Shown: piece by piece, positions 7,408-7,618 of the stretch
Position numbering within the stretch: the first letter of the stretch is position 1
Layout: each line of letters opens with the position of its first letter
NCBI GenBank assembly: GCA_029934735.1
Contig: JAOZLR010000116.1
Coordinates: forward strand, 1 to 7,618
Reading direction: 5' to 3'
Source: Bacteroidales bacterium
GTDB lineage: Bacteria; Bacteroidota; Bacteroidia; Bacteroidales; JAADJA01
Length of the DNA: 7,618 nt
Position numbers and translations under genes: made by a program
The notes under the pieces: generated by a model
Told to the model about the DNA's origin: nothing
What the model saw: only the letters and a program-made list of their open reading frames with translations
Database searches by the model: none

Positions 7408-7445
7408 GTCATAATCCTCAAGACTGTTTGGTTTTTGATTATGAC
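7408..7445 (+). repeat. 9-bp inverted repeat in the ptb leader
   Basis: GTCATAATC at 7408-7416 is the exact reverse complement of GATTATGAC at 7437-7445, with a 20-nt loop. It begins at the predicted transcription start, so it would place a stem-loop at the very 5' end of the mRNA, where such structures may stabilise transcripts or bind a regulator. No riboswitch class is recognised. It is not followed by a T run and so does not look like a terminator. A protein-binding inverted repeat in DNA is the alternative. Confidence 0.45.
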
Positions 7446-7481
7446 AGAACAGTATTGATAAACATTTAAATTAAGTAGATT

Positions 7482-7618
7482 ATGATACAAAAACTTTCGG
7501 AATTAGTTGATTTGGCCAAAGCCAAAAGACAAAGAAAGATTGCTGTTGCTGCTGCTGGAGATTATGATGTTCTGGAAGCATTGAAAAATGCTGAGGAATA
7601 TAACATTATTGAGCCGGT
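7482..7618 (+). CDS. ptb: Probable phosphate butyryltransferase, N-terminal part (cut by the window end)
   Basis: Only 45 codons are present and the frame is open at the right edge. The visible N-terminus, with a first helix E-L-V-D-L-A-K-A-K (7-15), then K-I-A-V-A-A-A-G-D (19-27) and D-V-L-E-A-L-K-N-A (29-37), closely resembles phosphate butyryltransferases, which convert butyryl-CoA (or branched acyl-CoA) and phosphate to acyl phosphate and CoA. A butyrate kinase gene commonly follows in such organisms but cannot be seen here. The ATG at 7482 is preceded in frame by a TAG at 7476-7478, so the start is firm. The N-terminus lacks a MaoC-type domain, which argues against the fused enoyl-CoA hydratase/phosphotransacetylase form. 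A related phosphate acetyltransferase remains possible because the catalytic region is missing. Confidence 0.75.
   Translation, partial: MIQKLSELVDLAKAKRQRKIAVAAAGDYDVLEALKNAEEYNIIEP

Noticed and set aside
1..7618. CRISPR array, insertion sequence, phage or defence system
   Set aside because: No regularly spaced repeats, terminal inverted repeats, transposase or integrase motifs, or defence-gene families are visible; the tRNA shows no duplicated 3' end within the window that would mark an integration site.

Overview
The window looks like chromosomal DNA of a Bacteroidota bacterium, most likely Bacteroidales or a close relative. Four things point there: AT-rich intergenic DNA, starts without Shine-Dalgarno sequences, several close matches to the Bacteroidota promoter (TTG, a spacer of about 19-23 nt, then TAnnTTTG), and a gene for the lipoprotein form of the TamA/BamA family (TamL), which is typical of this phylum. 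No integrase, transposase, phage gene, CRISPR array or toxin-antitoxin pair is visible.

Layout from left to right. A minus-strand tRNA-Val (anticodon TAC) is at 14-88, with its promoter near 131-164. A divergent AT-rich spacer follows, then a rightward block. First is tamL (321-2648), an outer-membrane lipoprotein with POTRA-like repeats and a beta-barrel. Eleven bases later comes a short RecD-like superfamily 1B DNA helicase (2660-4090), probably on the same transcript. A new promoter overlapping the end of the helicase gene appears to drive two exported zinc peptidases: an M1 (aminopeptidase N-like) peptidase (4162-6075) and, 23 bases on, an M64 'IgA peptidase' family protein (6099-7367). 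A 114-base gap then holds a perfect palindrome, a promoter and a second hairpin. The window ends inside the start of a probable phosphate butyryltransferase gene (ptb, from 7482).

The genes do not form one obvious pathway. TamL acts in envelope biogenesis (with TamB, not in this window). The helicase acts in DNA repair or replication. The two peptidases probably act together on proteins or peptides outside the cytoplasm. ptb begins an acyl-phosphate (butyrate or branched-chain fatty acid) energy pathway.

I found no convincing new biological system. The best leads are in the ptb leader: a 9+2+9 palindrome sitting on the promoter, and a 9-bp hairpin in the untranslated leader. Lesser points are the obligatory TTG start of tamL, the similar leaders of the two peptidase genes, and the pairing of M1 and M64 peptidases in one apparent transcription unit.
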